DNA from: Nitrospiraceae bacterium
Lineage (GTDB): Bacteria; Nitrospirota; Nitrospiria; Nitrospirales; Nitrospiraceae
DNA: 64,000 nucleotides
NCBI GenBank assembly: GCA_035623075.1
Contig: DASPUC010000029.1
Span: forward strand, 52,521 to 116,520
Direction of reading: 5' to 3'
Of the stretch, positions 17,513-26,491 are shown piece after piece (the stretch's first letter is position 1; each line of letters starts with the position of its first letter). The notes under the pieces were generated by a model, which did not search any database, had not been told where the DNA came from, and worked only from the letters and a program-made list of their open reading frames with translations. Made by a program: the position numbers and the translations under genes.

Positions 17513-18637
17513 TCAGGAGGGAACGTTCGATTGCCTAAAAAGCACCGAATGCGACGCGAGCACACGAAGTTCAACCGCCGTCCCTTCCTCATAGACGCTC
17601 GTAGAGCCTTGACTGCTGTGAACGACCTGCCCTGAGGGAAGGCTGACCGCGTAGAGATTTTCCGATCCATGGAATTGGCGGGAAATGACGCGCGAGGACG
17701 CGTCCTTCGTGGGGACAAGGTGAATATCATCCGGGCGAATCATGACGACGACAGCCGTACCATCCTCACATTCCAGCGTATTCGAGAATTCACCGAGCTC
17801 GGTGTGGACCATCCCGTTGGAAACCGTTCCAGGAATGAAGTCCGCTTGGCCGACAAAGTCTGCAACGAAGGGCGTCGCCGGCAGGTGATAGATCACTTCC
17901 GGCGTGTCAAACTGCTCGACGGTACCTTGATTCAAAACCGCGATCCGATCTGCCATGGCAAATGCCTCGTCGTGGTCGTGAGTCACAAGGATCGTGGTGG
18001 TCTTGGTCCGTCTCAAGAGATCATGCAGTTCCTGACGCATGCGGCTGGCCATGTCCGGGTCCAAGTTGCTGAAGGGTTCGTCCAGCAGCAGAACGACGGG
18101 ATGTTGGACGAGAGCGCGAGCCAATGCGACGCGCTGCTGCTGGCCACCAGACAGCTCGTGTGGGTAGCGTCGATCGAAACCTTCGAGTCCGACCAGCTGA
18201 AGCATCTCTTGCACCCGCGCCTTACGTTGGCGGCGCGGCAGCTTCCGAAGGCCGAAGGCAATATTGTCTTGGACACGTAGGTGGGGGAAGAGCGCATACT
18301 CTTGAAAGACCATCCCGACATGTCGATATTCCGTGGCCACCAGCATATCCGACGAGGACACCAACTCTCCTGATAAAAAGATCTGGCCGGATTGGACCGG
18401 CTCAAGCCCTGCGATCGCCCTAAGGATCGTCGTTTTGCCGCATCCCGACGGGCCCAGCAAACACAGAATCTCTCCTTCACGGGCCACAAACGAAACCGCG
18501 TGAACAGCCGGACGATCAGTTCCATAAGCACAGGTCACATGCCGTAGCTCAAGGACAGAAGAGGCCGGCCTATACAAATCGCCTTGTGCTCTGATCTCCT
18601 CGATCGGATGAGGCGTCAGGGAGGAGTCTTTGGTCAC
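17513..18637 (-). CDS. fbpC: Fe(III) ABC transporter ATP-binding protein
   Basis: This is the ATPase of a ferric-iron importer. It has Walker A (LLGPSGCGKTT), Q-loop (VFQEYALFPH), signature ([15 protein letters not shown]), Walker B (VVLLLDEPFSNLD) and switch histidine (ILVTHDHDEA), plus a C-terminal regulatory TOBE-like region with MIRPDDIHLV. I favour the GTG start at 18637, 15 bases after the fbpB stop with AAAGGG before it; a TTG at 18670 inside fbpB is the alternative. The Fbp/FutC assignment rests on the neighbouring fbpA and fbpB; related ATPases move other substrates. Confidence 0.87.
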   Translation of the reverse strand: MTKDSSLTPHPIEEIRAQGDLYRPASSVLELRHVTCAYGTDRPAVHAVSFVAREGEILCLLGPSGCGKTTILRAIAGLEPVQSGQIFLSGELVSSSDMLVATEYRHVGMVFQEYALFPHLRVQDNIAFGLRKLPRRQRKARVQEMLQLVGLEGFDRRYPHELSGGQQQRVALARALVQHPVVLLLDEPFSNLDPDMASRMRQELHDLLRRTKTTTILVTHDHDEAFAMADRIAVLNQGTVEQFDTPEVIYHLPATPFVADFVGQADFIPGTVSNGMVHTELGEFSNTLECEDGTAVVVMIRPDDIHLVPTKDASSRVISRQFHGSENLYAVSLPSGQVVHSSQGSTSVYEEGTAVELRVLASHSVLFRQSNVPS

Positions 18638-18654
18638 CAGGGATGCCCTTTCCG

Positions 18655-20238
18655 TTATGCCGCTCGCCAATCTTTCGATACCAGCAAGAGCAGAGCGGGG
18701 AGACTCAAGAACACGATTAACAACGCCGGAGGCGCGGCTAATTGATAGTATTCTTCGCTCGCTTCAAGCCAGACTCGAATCGCCAGCGTGTCGAACCCTA
18801 CCGGCCGTAACAAGAGTGTGGCCGGCAATTCTTTCATGGTTTGCAGGAACATCAACACCCAGGCCACGATAAATCCATTTCGCACTAACGGGAGCGTGAC
18901 GCGCCGCCAGGTCTCCTGGACACCCAGGCCGAGCGTGCGTGACACTTCTTCCAGGTTCGGGGTGACCTGTTGGAGCGCCGGTTCAAGCGATTGCAATCCG
19001 GCCGGGAGAAAATGAATGACGTAGGCCACAATGAGGATGAGCACGGATCCATACAAGACATGCATCAGTTTGGTGGATAAAACCAAGACCGCCAATGCAA
19101 CAGCAGGACCAGGAAGCACATAACCGGCGTAGGCGGCTTGCAGACATCCAAGATTCAGCCAAGTGGGACGCCGGCTTGCCAGATATGCGAGAGGGAGACC
19201 GATCAATACGCCGCCCGTCGCGGCACAAGCGGCGAGCAGAGCGCTATTCGAGACGAACCCCATGAATCGGCTGTCGAGCGTGGCCTGGGCTTCCGTCGAG
19301 AAACTCCAATTCACCAAGAGATAGGCTGGAATCACGAATGCAGAGCCGAGGATCAAGCCCAGATAGCCGGTGGCGAAGCCTGTTCCCATCAAGCCGCACT
19401 GATGTCGCTGTGGCAAGCGATAGCGGCCGGTCGTTTGATAAAACCGGCTGCGGTGCCGAAACCACCGCTCTGCGACGAGAAAGAGCAGAGCCAGTCCGAC
19501 CAGCAAGAGGCTCAGAATGCTAGCCGCGCTGTTGTCAGACCGTCCGGTCATTTGCTGGAACACGGCGTAGGTGAGCGTTTGATAGCGGAGGAGGGAGACT
19601 GCACCGAAATCCGATACGACATAGAGGATCACCAGTGCCAGTCCGGCGACGATCGAAGGACGCATGAGAGGCAATGTCACACGCCAAAGAGTCCAGAAGC
19701 GGGACACGCCGCTCGCTCTGGACACTTCTTCGAAGGAAACGTTCAGGTTCAAGAGCGCACTTCGAGTGAGAAGATAGACAAAGGGGAAGGTGTCCAGTGC
19801 CATTACAATCGTCGCGCCGAGGTAACCGTGCGGTGAAAACAGTCTGGCCTGCGGCCCTGCCACAAACTGCCAGAAGTGTTCGATCGGTCCCCCAAATCCG
19901 AGCAGGTACGAGTAGACATAGGCCAGGACGTAGGTGGGCATGGCTAAGGGCAACACGAGCGAGCCTTCCCAGAATCGACGGCCAGGAAACTCGAATCGCG
20001 TGACAACCCAGGCGGTGGATACTCCAAGGACCAGCGTGATGACCGCCACACTGGCGGCCAAGGTGACGGTGTTGAAGAAGAGTTCAGGAATTCTGGTGGC
20101 CCACAAGCGGCTCCAGACGGCAGGATCCGCTGAGAGCGCCAGTCCTGTCACATAGCCGAGAGGAAGGAGGATCAACCCAGCACTTGCCAACGCCATGAGT
20201 TGCAGGGGAGACGACAATTGCTGGCGGATGGTGATCAC
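18655..20238 (-). CDS. fbpB: Fe(III) ABC transporter permease (two fused halves)
   Basis: This 527-residue inner-membrane protein has about twelve helices in two homologous halves, as in FbpB/SfuB. Each half has an EAA-like loop: FEEVSRASGVSRFWTLWRVT near residue 180 and LEEVSRTLGLGVQETWRRVT near 440. These loops contact FbpC. It starts at GTG 20238 with AAGGAAC upstream, 16 bases after the fbpA stop, so it is an operon partner of fbpA. Confidence 0.9.
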   Translation of the reverse strand: MITIRQQLSSPLQLMALASAGLILLPLGYVTGLALSADPAVWSRLWATRIPELFFNTVTLAASVAVITLVLGVSTAWVVTRFEFPGRRFWEGSLVLPLAMPTYVLAYVYSYLLGFGGPIEHFWQFVAGPQARLFSPHGYLGATIVMALDTFPFVYLLTRSALLNLNVSFEEVSRASGVSRFWTLWRVTLPLMRPSIVAGLALVILYVVSDFGAVSLLRYQTLTYAVFQQMTGRSDNSAASILSLLLVGLALLFLVAERWFRHRSRFYQTTGRYRLPQRHQCGLMGTGFATGYLGLILGSAFVIPAYLLVNWSFSTEAQATLDSRFMGFVSNSALLAACAATGGVLIGLPLAYLASRRPTWLNLGCLQAAYAGYVLPGPAVALAVLVLSTKLMHVLYGSVLILIVAYVIHFLPAGLQSLEPALQQVTPNLEEVSRTLGLGVQETWRRVTLPLVRNGFIVAWVLMFLQTMKELPATLLLRPVGFDTLAIRVWLEASEEYYQLAAPPALLIVFLSLPALLLLVSKDWRAA

Positions 20239-20253
20239 GTGGGTTCCTTGGAC

Positions 20254-21309
20254 CTATCGGAGCCCCACTTGTTCGATCAGCGTCAGGGTTGGTTCACGCA
20301 ATTCAGCCAGTCGTGTGAGAGGAACCTGCGCTGCCCGGAAGCTTTTTCGCTCGATGAGGGCAGGATCGGCCTTGACGTCAGCGTGGAGCGGATATTCCTT
20401 GTCGAGATCGGCGAACAGCTTCTGGCCCGCTTGGGCGACGAGAAATTCCACCAACAGTTTCGCACTATCGAGATGTTTCGTCTGCTTGATAATCCCGACA
20501 CCAGCCACATTCATGATCGAGCCCATGCCGCCTTCCTGTTGATCCGGCATGAATACGGTAATCGGTGCGCCGGGTTGTGTTGCCAGGTGACGATACACAT
20601 AATAATGATTCACAATACCGAGCGAGACCTGGCCTTTTGCGACGGCTTCCACGATCTGCGAACTCTTCTGGTAGACCTGCGTGCCGCCATTGTCCCGAAG
20701 GCCGATGAGGAATTGCTTGGTCCGCTCGTCTCCATAGGTCGCCCGAATCACCGACACTCCGGCCTGCAAGTATTCACTGCCAGAATTGGGAATTGCGATC
20801 TTGTCTTTCCATTTGGGATCGGCGAGGTCCAGCAAGGATCGTAACTGATCCGGCTTCACCTGATTCGTATTGTAGACGATGATCCAAAAGCGTCCGGACA
20901 GACCGACCCAGCTGTTGTCCGGCGCGCGGTACTGCGAGGGAATGGCGCGATCGATCTCCCGCATATTCAGCGGATGGAGAAGGCCCGCCGTGCGTGCCAG
21001 TTCCAAACTGCCGGCATCGTTGGTAATGAAAAGATCCGCCGGTGTACGGTCTCCTTCCGCCTTGAGCCGGTTCAACAACTCTGTTGTTCCAGATGAAAGC
21101 AATGCCACCTGGATTCCGGTCTTTGCGGTGAAGGCGTCGAGCACCGGTTTAATCAGCCGTTCCGCACGGCCGGAGTAAATGGTCAACTTATCAGTTGCGG
21201 AGCTTGCGGAGGGAGTCACGCCAGGTCCAGTGACCAGCAGGCTCGTGAACAAGAGAAGCAAGGACCAGAAAATCCTTTTGGTCAGAAATGCGGTGCGCAC
21301 GTCAAGCAT
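20254..21309 (-). CDS. fbpA: Fe(III) ABC transporter substrate-binding protein
   Basis: FbpA is a periplasmic iron-binding protein. A signal peptide is followed by KLTIYSGRAERLIKPVLDAF, the usual FbpA opening. Later it has IPSQYRAPDNSWVGLSGR and VAKGQVSLGIVNHYYVYR, where the tandem tyrosines match the iron-binding pair of the family. The ATG at 21309 with AGGA upstream gives a proper signal; the longer frame to 21351 overlaps the candidate Fur box and has no signal features. It lies 70 bases after fur and leads fbpABC. Confidence 0.9.
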   Translation of the reverse strand: MLDVRTAFLTKRIFWSLLLLFTSLLVTGPGVTPSASSATDKLTIYSGRAERLIKPVLDAFTAKTGIQVALLSSGTTELLNRLKAEGDRTPADLFITNDAGSLELARTAGLLHPLNMREIDRAIPSQYRAPDNSWVGLSGRFWIIVYNTNQVKPDQLRSLLDLADPKWKDKIAIPNSGSEYLQAGVSVIRATYGDERTKQFLIGLRDNGGTQVYQKSSQIVEAVAKGQVSLGIVNHYYVYRHLATQPGAPITVFMPDQQEGGMGSIMNVAGVGIIKQTKHLDSAKLLVEFLVAQAGQKLFADLDKEYPLHADVKADPALIERKSFRAAQVPLTRLAELREPTLTLIEQVGLR

Positions 21310-21335
21310 AGCGGTACGTCCTGTGTAATTGAAAT

Positions 21336-21350
21336 TGATAAGCCCTCTCA
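21336..21350. promoter_or_regulatory. Candidate Fur box before fbpA
   Basis: TGATAAGCCCTCTCA, read on the other strand, matches the 7-1-7 Fur consensus at 11 of 15 positions with intact outer TGA/TCA arms. It lies 27 bases before the fbpA start. The inner left half is poor, so this is weaker than the site at 13622. Confidence 0.4.
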
Positions 21351-21378
21351 AAATGATACTAGAAAAGGGTGATTGCCG

Positions 21379-21816
21379 TCAATGACGGCAGCGGGAACAG
21401 AGGCCGTACAGCTCGAGGCGGTGTGTTTGGATGGTGAAGCCGTTCTTGGCTGCGACTTCTTCTTGGAGGCGTTCGATCTCGCAGTTTTCGAACTCCACGA
21501 TCTTGCCACATCCGGTACAGATCAAGTGGTCGTGGTGTCCCTTGTGCGAGACGTTGTCATATTGAGTCTGAGACCCGAAATGGCGGGCTTGAGCCAGACC
21601 TGCATCGCAAAAGAGGTTAAGAGTACGGTAGATCGTGGCTAAGCCGAGATGGGGGTCACTCTTCGCCAGCTGATGGTACATGGCCTCCGCTGTGATATGT
21701 TCCTGGCGAAGGAAGGCACTGAGGATCAACTCACGCTGGCGCGTGAGCTTCAACTGATGTTTGGCCAGGTGGTTTTTGAGGGCCTCCATCTCTTTCGCAT
21801 TTTTACTCGACGCCAT
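21379..21816 (-). CDS. fur: Fur family ferric uptake regulator
   Basis: This 145-residue metal-dependent repressor has a winged-helix N-terminal half (LKLTRQRELILSAFLRQEHI, GLATIYRTLNLFCDAGLA) and a dimerisation half with the metal motif KGHHDHLICTGCGKIVEFE and a C-terminal CSRCRH that completes a CxxC pair. That pattern fits Fur better than Zur or PerR, and position before fbpABC supports it. The ATG at 21816 with AGAGG upstream is preferred to the start at 21882. It is probably the first gene of the fur-fbpABC-exbBD-tonB series. Confidence 0.9.
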   Translation of the reverse strand: MASSKNAKEMEALKNHLAKHQLKLTRQRELILSAFLRQEHITAEAMYHQLAKSDPHLGLATIYRTLNLFCDAGLAQARHFGSQTQYDNVSHKGHHDHLICTGCGKIVEFENCEIERLQEEVAAKNGFTIQTHRLELYGLCSRCRH

Positions 21817-21905
21817 GATCAACCTCTGGGGGTCGTCATTAAAAACCAATCTCGGCGGCTGGTCAAGAGGCGAGGTCGCCATAGAGAGGACGGGCGGAGA
21901 AAGAT

Positions 21906-21935
21906 TTGACGGCCTTCGCCCGTGCTGTCTATAGT
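21906..21935 (+). promoter_or_regulatory. Predicted promoter of the Panacea-like gene
   Basis: TTGACG and TATAGT are separated by 18 bases, about 43 bases before the ATG at 21978, and point away from fur. Confidence 0.5.
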
Positions 21936-21977
21936 CCCCTCTCCCACGAGCCAGCTGATATAGGATAGTGCTTCCAA

Positions 21978-22541
21978 ATGCGCAAGCCTGATCAGATTAC
22001 CATCGATCGTGCGCTCCTACTGTACGTGCTGGATTTAGCAGAGCCGCACGGCCTGCTCAACGATGTGAAACTGCAACAGCTGTGCTTTCTCTGCGAGCTC
22101 CAGATGTTCGGAAAAGGATTAAGAGGCTTTCACTTCGAATTCTTTCGCTTTGCGTATGGGGCATTCAGCAAGGATTTGGACAACGATCTAACTTCGCTAC
22201 GCCGCAAGGAACGGGTGGAAAACTTTACCCTGTCCGACCAGGCCCGTGAGGAAGTGCTCCCTCTCCTGCACAAGGGGATCGAAGAAAACGAACCGAATCA
22301 AAAGATGACGGAGATCCTTCAAGCGGTGGTGGCAACCTATGGACCGCAGGACAGTAGCGCCATTATGGCATCCGTGGAATCAGTGGAACTCAGTACGCCG
22401 GCCCAGCCGGAATTGAAAATCCCCATCCGCGATATCGTCTTCCATACGACGCTCTTGGTTCCGCCCCGCATCGACGTCCAGGCAGAGTTCACGCTTTCTC
22501 CACCCCTGCTCGCCAAACTGAACGCGGCAATGGGGTACTAG
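21978..22541 (+). CDS. Panacea/DUF4065-like protein
   Basis: The 187-residue cytoplasmic protein resembles the Panacea (SocA/DUF4065) domain: VKLQQLCFLCELQMFGKG followed by FHFEFFRFAYGAFSKDLDND. Panacea domains often act as antitoxins or adaptors, but no toxin-sized gene lies next to it, so an antitoxin role is not supported here. The C-terminal third (residues about 130-187) is proline- and beta-rich and unfamiliar. It is divergent from fur and has its own predicted promoter. Confidence 0.65.
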   Translation: MRKPDQITIDRALLLYVLDLAEPHGLLNDVKLQQLCFLCELQMFGKGLRGFHFEFFRFAYGAFSKDLDNDLTSLRRKERVENFTLSDQAREEVLPLLHKGIEENEPNQKMTEILQAVVATYGPQDSSAIMASVESVELSTPAQPELKIPIRDIVFHTTLLVPPRIDVQAEFTLSPPLLAKLNAAMGY

Positions 22542-22551
22542 CCTCTTACGA

Positions 22552-22643
22552 GGAGGCAAGTGGTGCGGGGCAAGAGGCGAGTGAGAAATTCACCGAGCGC
22601 TTCCACGACCGCCAGCTCCTTGCCCCTGGCCTCGTGCCCTGTA
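22552..22643. repeat. Inverted copies of a GGC(A/G)CGAGGC repeat
   Basis: Two imperfect inverted arms, around TGGTGCGGGGCAAGAGGCGA (22561-22580) and its diverged complement (22619-22643), fill the gap between two convergent genes. The same unit recurs at 32851-32924 and, as one arm, at 24230-24247. Confidence 0.55.
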
Positions 22644-22644
22644 C

Positions 22645-24177
22645 CTACAGTCGGTACAGTTCGCCGTATTTCCGTTCGACATAGGAGAGAAATGGGTCGG
22701 GGCTCAGGCTCTTGCCTGTCACGCGCTGAGCCAGATGGTCCGGTGTGAACGTTCGGCCCCATCTGTGGATCTTTTGTTCCAGCCACCGGCGAAGAACGAG
22801 GAGTTGACCGGCTGCGATCTCATTATCCAGATGCGGAATTTCCAGCCGTGCCTGCTCGTAGAACTGCACAGCGTAGAGATTGCCGAGGGTGTAGGTGGGG
22901 AAATAGCCGAAAGCTCCCAATGACCAGTGCACGTCCTGCAAGACCCCGTCGGCATCGCCGACCGGAACGATGCCGAGATAGTCCTTCATTTTTGCATTCC
23001 AGATGCCGGGCAACTCTTCCGCTTGCGCGCGGCCCTCAATCAAGTCCTGCTCGATCTCGAACCGCAGCATGATGTGTAGATTGTAGGTGAGTTCATCCGC
23101 CTCCACCCGGATCAGCGAGGGTTTGACCAGATTAATCGCAGCGTAGAACTGTTCCATGTCCACGCTGCGCAGTTGATGGTGAAATTCCTGCTGGAGGATC
23201 GGATAGAAGAAGCGCCAAAATGCGCGCGATCGGCCCACACAGTTTTCCCACATGCGGGATTGGCTCTCGTGAATCCCGAGTGACACCGAATCGCCGAGCG
23301 GCGTGCCGTAGTAGCGGGGATCGAGCCCCTGGTCATAGAGCCCGTGGCCACCCTCATGGATGCAACTGAACAAGCAGGATTGCAACTCCTGTTCATGCAC
23401 TCGCGTCGTCACGCGAACATCCGTGGGATGGAACGAGGTCGTGAAGGGATGGGCGGACAGATCCAGACGGCCTCGCTCAAAATCATAGCCCATCGCGATC
23501 AAGACCAGCCGGCCGAATTCGAGTTGCCGCGCCTGATCGTAGGTGTGGAACAGGATCTTGTCATCCACGTGAGCCGTGCTCTTGGTGATTTTCTGCAACA
23601 AGGGGACGAGGCGGGCCTTCACTTGAGCGAACAGGGGGCGCAGCATCGCGATGGTCGCACCCGGCTCATAGACGTCTAGCAACGCGTCATAGGGCGAGTC
23701 TTTGTACCCCAGATAGTGAGTTTCTTCGCGTTTGAGGGCGAGGACGAGCTGGAGGTTGGGAAGAAACAGTTGAAACGAGTTTTGCTCCTTCGCCTCCGCC
23801 CAGACTTGCTGGGCGAGCGAACATTCCCGGCTCAACTTGATGACGAAATCGGACGGCAGTTTTTTAGCCCGACTGAAGTCCCGCCACACTTCGCGCAGCA
23901 TTGCGCGTGAAGGTTCGTCCCACGCATCTCCAGGTTGATCGACGGCCTGGCCCGTACTTGGATCGATCCAGCCGGCAAGAAGAGTCTCGATGTCGGAAGA
24001 CACAAACTTCTGGTGCGCGATTCCTTGGAGCGTCGCGATTTGGTCGGCGCGGGCGTTCCCACCGCCGGCAGGCATATACGTTTCCTGATCCCAAGAGAGG
24101 ACCGAGGCGGCGCTGTTGATCCGCTGGATTTCAAGTAATTTGGCCGTCAAGGGTTCCAGTGTTGTCAGTGTCTTCAC
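22645..24177 (-). CDS. Thermostable carboxypeptidase (M32 family, carboxypeptidase Taq)
   Basis: This zinc carboxypeptidase of about 510 residues has the HExxH-type motif in IHEGGHGLYDQGL, ESQSRMWENCVGRS and the family opening RINSAASVLSWDQETYMP. M32 enzymes remove C-terminal residues from peptides in the cytoplasm. I chose GTG 24177 because GGAGG lies about seven bases upstream and the product then starts as family members do; the frame reaching 24312 adds residues without similarity. It converges with the Panacea-like gene. Confidence 0.9.
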   Translation of the reverse strand: MKTLTTLEPLTAKLLEIQRINSAASVLSWDQETYMPAGGGNARADQIATLQGIAHQKFVSSDIETLLAGWIDPSTGQAVDQPGDAWDEPSRAMLREVWRDFSRAKKLPSDFVIKLSRECSLAQQVWAEAKEQNSFQLFLPNLQLVLALKREETHYLGYKDSPYDALLDVYEPGATIAMLRPLFAQVKARLVPLLQKITKSTAHVDDKILFHTYDQARQLEFGRLVLIAMGYDFERGRLDLSAHPFTTSFHPTDVRVTTRVHEQELQSCLFSCIHEGGHGLYDQGLDPRYYGTPLGDSVSLGIHESQSRMWENCVGRSRAFWRFFYPILQQEFHHQLRSVDMEQFYAAINLVKPSLIRVEADELTYNLHIMLRFEIEQDLIEGRAQAEELPGIWNAKMKDYLGIVPVGDADGVLQDVHWSLGAFGYFPTYTLGNLYAVQFYEQARLEIPHLDNEIAAGQLLVLRRWLEQKIHRWGRTFTPDHLAQRVTGKSLSPDPFLSYVERKYGELYRL

Positions 24178-24333
24178 GCGCCGCCTCCGTTTAGGCCATC
24201 CCGAGGGGCATGGGGCGAAGACCGCACCGGTCTCGCGCCTCGTGCCAGGAACCGTTCGAATGATGTATGATCTCGCCGCTTCAGTGTACGAAAGGGCGTC
24301 AGTGATTTTCAAACCTGTAACGGGATCGATGAG

Positions 24334-24987
24334 ATGAAAGAATTAGTACCGGTTGAGATCGAGGCCTACGCCCAAGCGCATTCGATGCCGGAGTCCGATC
24401 TCTGTCGAGCGTTGCGCGAGGAAACGACCAAACGTATGGAACTTCCGCAGATGATGGTCGGGCCGCTGGAAGGCGCGTTCTTGAAAGTGATAACACAGAT
24501 CGTCGGGGCGAAACGGATCCTTGAAATCGGCATGTTCACCGGCTATAGCGCGCTCTGTTTCGCCGAAGCGCTGCCGGAGGGCGGAACCGTCCTCACCTGT
24601 GAGATCGACGACGAGTCAGCGACCCTCGCCCGCGACTACTTTGCGCGATCGCCGCACGGCAAAAAGATTGAAATTCGGATGGGGCCAGCTTTGGACACGA
24701 TGCGGTCCCTCACCGGTCCGTTCGATCTGATCTTTATCGATGCGGACAAGACCAACTATGTCAATTACTACAGGCGAGCCCTTGACCTCATGTCGCCCAA
24801 CGGAGTCATCCTCGTCGACAACGTGCTCTGGGATGGTGAGGTGTTACGCCAGCCGCCACCGGACGAGCGGACGGCGGCCATTCAGGAACTCAACCGTATC
24901 GTGGCTGCTGATTCCCGTGTCACAGCGGTGTTGCTCACGATTCGAGACGGAGTGTTGATGATTCGACGAAACGTGAACACCTCATGA
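24334..24987 (+). CDS. SAM-dependent O-methyltransferase (family 3)
   Basis: This 217-residue class I methyltransferase resembles the caffeoyl-CoA/catechol O-methyltransferase group. SAM motif I is ILEIGMFTGYSALCFAEALP, the acidic residue of motif II is in CEIDDE, and the metal-binding aspartate region is LIFIDADKTNYVNYY followed by ILVDNVLWDGEV. The substrate is unknown. It overlaps the DMT transporter gene by four bases. Confidence 0.88.
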   Translation: MKELVPVEIEAYAQAHSMPESDLCRALREETTKRMELPQMMVGPLEGAFLKVITQIVGAKRILEIGMFTGYSALCFAEALPEGGTVLTCEIDDESATLARDYFARSPHGKKIEIRMGPALDTMRSLTGPFDLIFIDADKTNYVNYYRRALDLMSPNGVILVDNVLWDGEVLRQPPPDERTAAIQELNRIVAADSRVTAVLLTIRDGVLMIRRNVNTS

Positions 24988-25892
24988 TGAGCAAACCCAC
25001 GGACATGGGGGCTTACGGCGCGGTGATCACCGCGGCCGTGCTGTGGGGCGGCTCGATCGTGGCGCAGAAGATGGCGCTCGGGTCCTTCTCGGCTGTCGAG
25101 GCCTCCATCTTTCGCGACACCGGTGGCTTGCTCATTCTCCTTACAACGTGGTGGTGGCAGGACGGCACGTTCGCGAAACTGTCGAAGACGGCTGTGCGGA
25201 CTCTCTGCTGGTTGGGGTTGTGCGTCCTCGGGAATCACCTCCTGATTCTCATCGGTCTCCGATATGTGAGTGGGGCGGTGGCGGGAGTTATCATCGGATC
25301 AAGTCCGGTGGTGACGTCGTTGTTGTCCGCGATTCTGATTCATGACGTTCCGCTGCGCACCGTGTGGATGGGAGCTGTTCTGTCCTATGCGGGAGTCGGG
25401 TTGGTCTTGGCGGCAGGCCTCAGTGCAGCAGGCGATCAGCCGCTGCTGGGCGGGTCGTTGGTGTTTCTCGGCGTCGTGAGTTGGGCATTGTACAGCATCG
25501 GCAGCCGTTCGATCATGGAACGGGTCCCGGCGCTCACGGTCAACTGGACGACGCTACTCGTCGCAACGGTTCTACAACTTCCATTGCTCTGGACCGATCG
25601 GAAAATGCTGGAGGCGGGTGCAGCCTCGGTGACGGTACCGGATTGGTTCGCGCTCGGCTATCTCGTCGTGTTTGCCACGGCTGTCGCGCAGCAGGCGTGG
25701 TTATTCGGAGTCAAAGGTGTCGGCCCCTCGCGCGCTTCGGTGTTGGGGAATTTGACCCCTGTGGCCGCAGTCGGGCTCTCGGCGCTGATCCTGCGCGAAT
25801 CGGTTGGTCCGGTCGAGGTCATCGGCATCACGCTGATTTTAGCCGGCGTCTGGGTGGTGCATAGGCAGACTTCGAAACTCTCGCCATCATAG
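24984..25892 (+). CDS. EamA/DMT family transporter
   Basis: This 302-residue inner-membrane protein has ten predicted helices in two EamA repeats. The first repeat includes LWGGSIVAQKMAL and ALGS(F/W)-type loops, and the second ends with LTPVAAVGLSALILRESVGP and VIGITLILAGVWVV. Members export metabolites or amino acids; the substrate cannot be read from sequence. Translation is probably coupled to the upstream methyltransferase through the ATGA overlap. Confidence 0.87.
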   Translation: MMSKPTDMGAYGAVITAAVLWGGSIVAQKMALGSFSAVEASIFRDTGGLLILLTTWWWQDGTFAKLSKTAVRTLCWLGLCVLGNHLLILIGLRYVSGAVAGVIIGSSPVVTSLLSAILIHDVPLRTVWMGAVLSYAGVGLVLAAGLSAAGDQPLLGGSLVFLGVVSWALYSIGSRSIMERVPALTVNWTTLLVATVLQLPLLWTDRKMLEAGAASVTVPDWFALGYLVVFATAVAQQAWLFGVKGVGPSRASVLGNLTPVAAVGLSALILRESVGPVEVIGITLILAGVWVVHRQTSKLSPS

Positions 25893-25961
25893 GCCTGTCT
25901 TTTCTCTCCTCGATCTGTTCTATGGATTCCAGTATGATACGGCTCCTTTTGAGGACGTTGC

Positions 25962-26357
25962 ATGATCGAGCGGCGCATTGAAGAAGTCACCAAAGCCAAC
26001 CAACGGTTTTATGAAGCGTTCGAAAGCCTGGACATTGCCAAGATGGATGAGGTCTGGGCACATCTCGAATATGTCACCTGCGTGCATCCCGGCTGGACCA
26101 TCCGCGCCGACTGGCCTGCCGTACGCGATTCCTGGGTGCTGATCTTCAACAATACCTTCTCGATGAAATTCGAGCTGACCGAGGTCATGGTCCAAGTGGC
26201 GGGCGATATGGCCTGGGTCATCTGCGTCGAGAACATCACCAGCCAACAATCGGCAGATGAGCCTCAGCAGGCGAAGGTCCTAGCAACAAACCTCTTCGAG
26301 CGGATCGGGGATGAGTGGTTGATGATTCATCATCACGGGTCGGCGGTAATGCGCTAG
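25962..26357 (+). CDS. SnoaL/NTF2-like fold protein
   Basis: This 131-residue cytoplasmic protein has the cone-shaped NTF2-like pattern: an N-terminal helix pair (NQRFYEAFESLDIAKMDEVW), a pocket segment (CVHPGWTIRADWPAVRDSW) and a closing strand (LATNLFERIGDEWLMIHHHG). Such proteins bind or transform small molecules, or stabilise partners. The exact function is unknown. The stop codon lies at the edge of an intergenic repeat. Confidence 0.8.
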   Translation: MIERRIEEVTKANQRFYEAFESLDIAKMDEVWAHLEYVTCVHPGWTIRADWPAVRDSWVLIFNNTFSMKFELTEVMVQVAGDMAWVICVENITSQQSADEPQQAKVLATNLFERIGDEWLMIHHHGSAVMR

Positions 26358-26467
26358 GACCTGAATGTGTTTCCGTGCTCGCTGAGCGCGCACACGGGAA
26401 TTATTGGATGGTTATATCGCGGGCGGTGCTCGCTCAATGCGCGCAATTGAAACACATCCAGGCCTAG
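26355..26467. repeat. Intergenic element with terminal inverted repeats and two internal hairpin units
   Basis: Outer inverted repeats of about 18 bases (26355-26373 and 26450-26467, around TGTGTTTC) enclose two direct copies of GTGCTCGCTSARYGCGC at 26375-26391 and 26427-26443. The first copy is itself a near-palindrome. No coding potential is seen. It may be a REP/MITE-like element. Confidence 0.55.
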
Positions 26468-26491
26468 CCATGGTGAGGTAGAGGAAAAGAT

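Noticed and set aside
19138..19836. A 232-codon plus-strand frame opposite fbpB
   Set aside because: It lies wholly antisense to a strongly supported permease gene and has no recognisable domain or ribosome site; long antisense frames are common in GC-rich genes.
21978..22541. Toxin-antitoxin module around the Panacea-like protein
   Set aside because: No toxin-sized partner gene lies beside it; fur and an M32 peptidase flank it.
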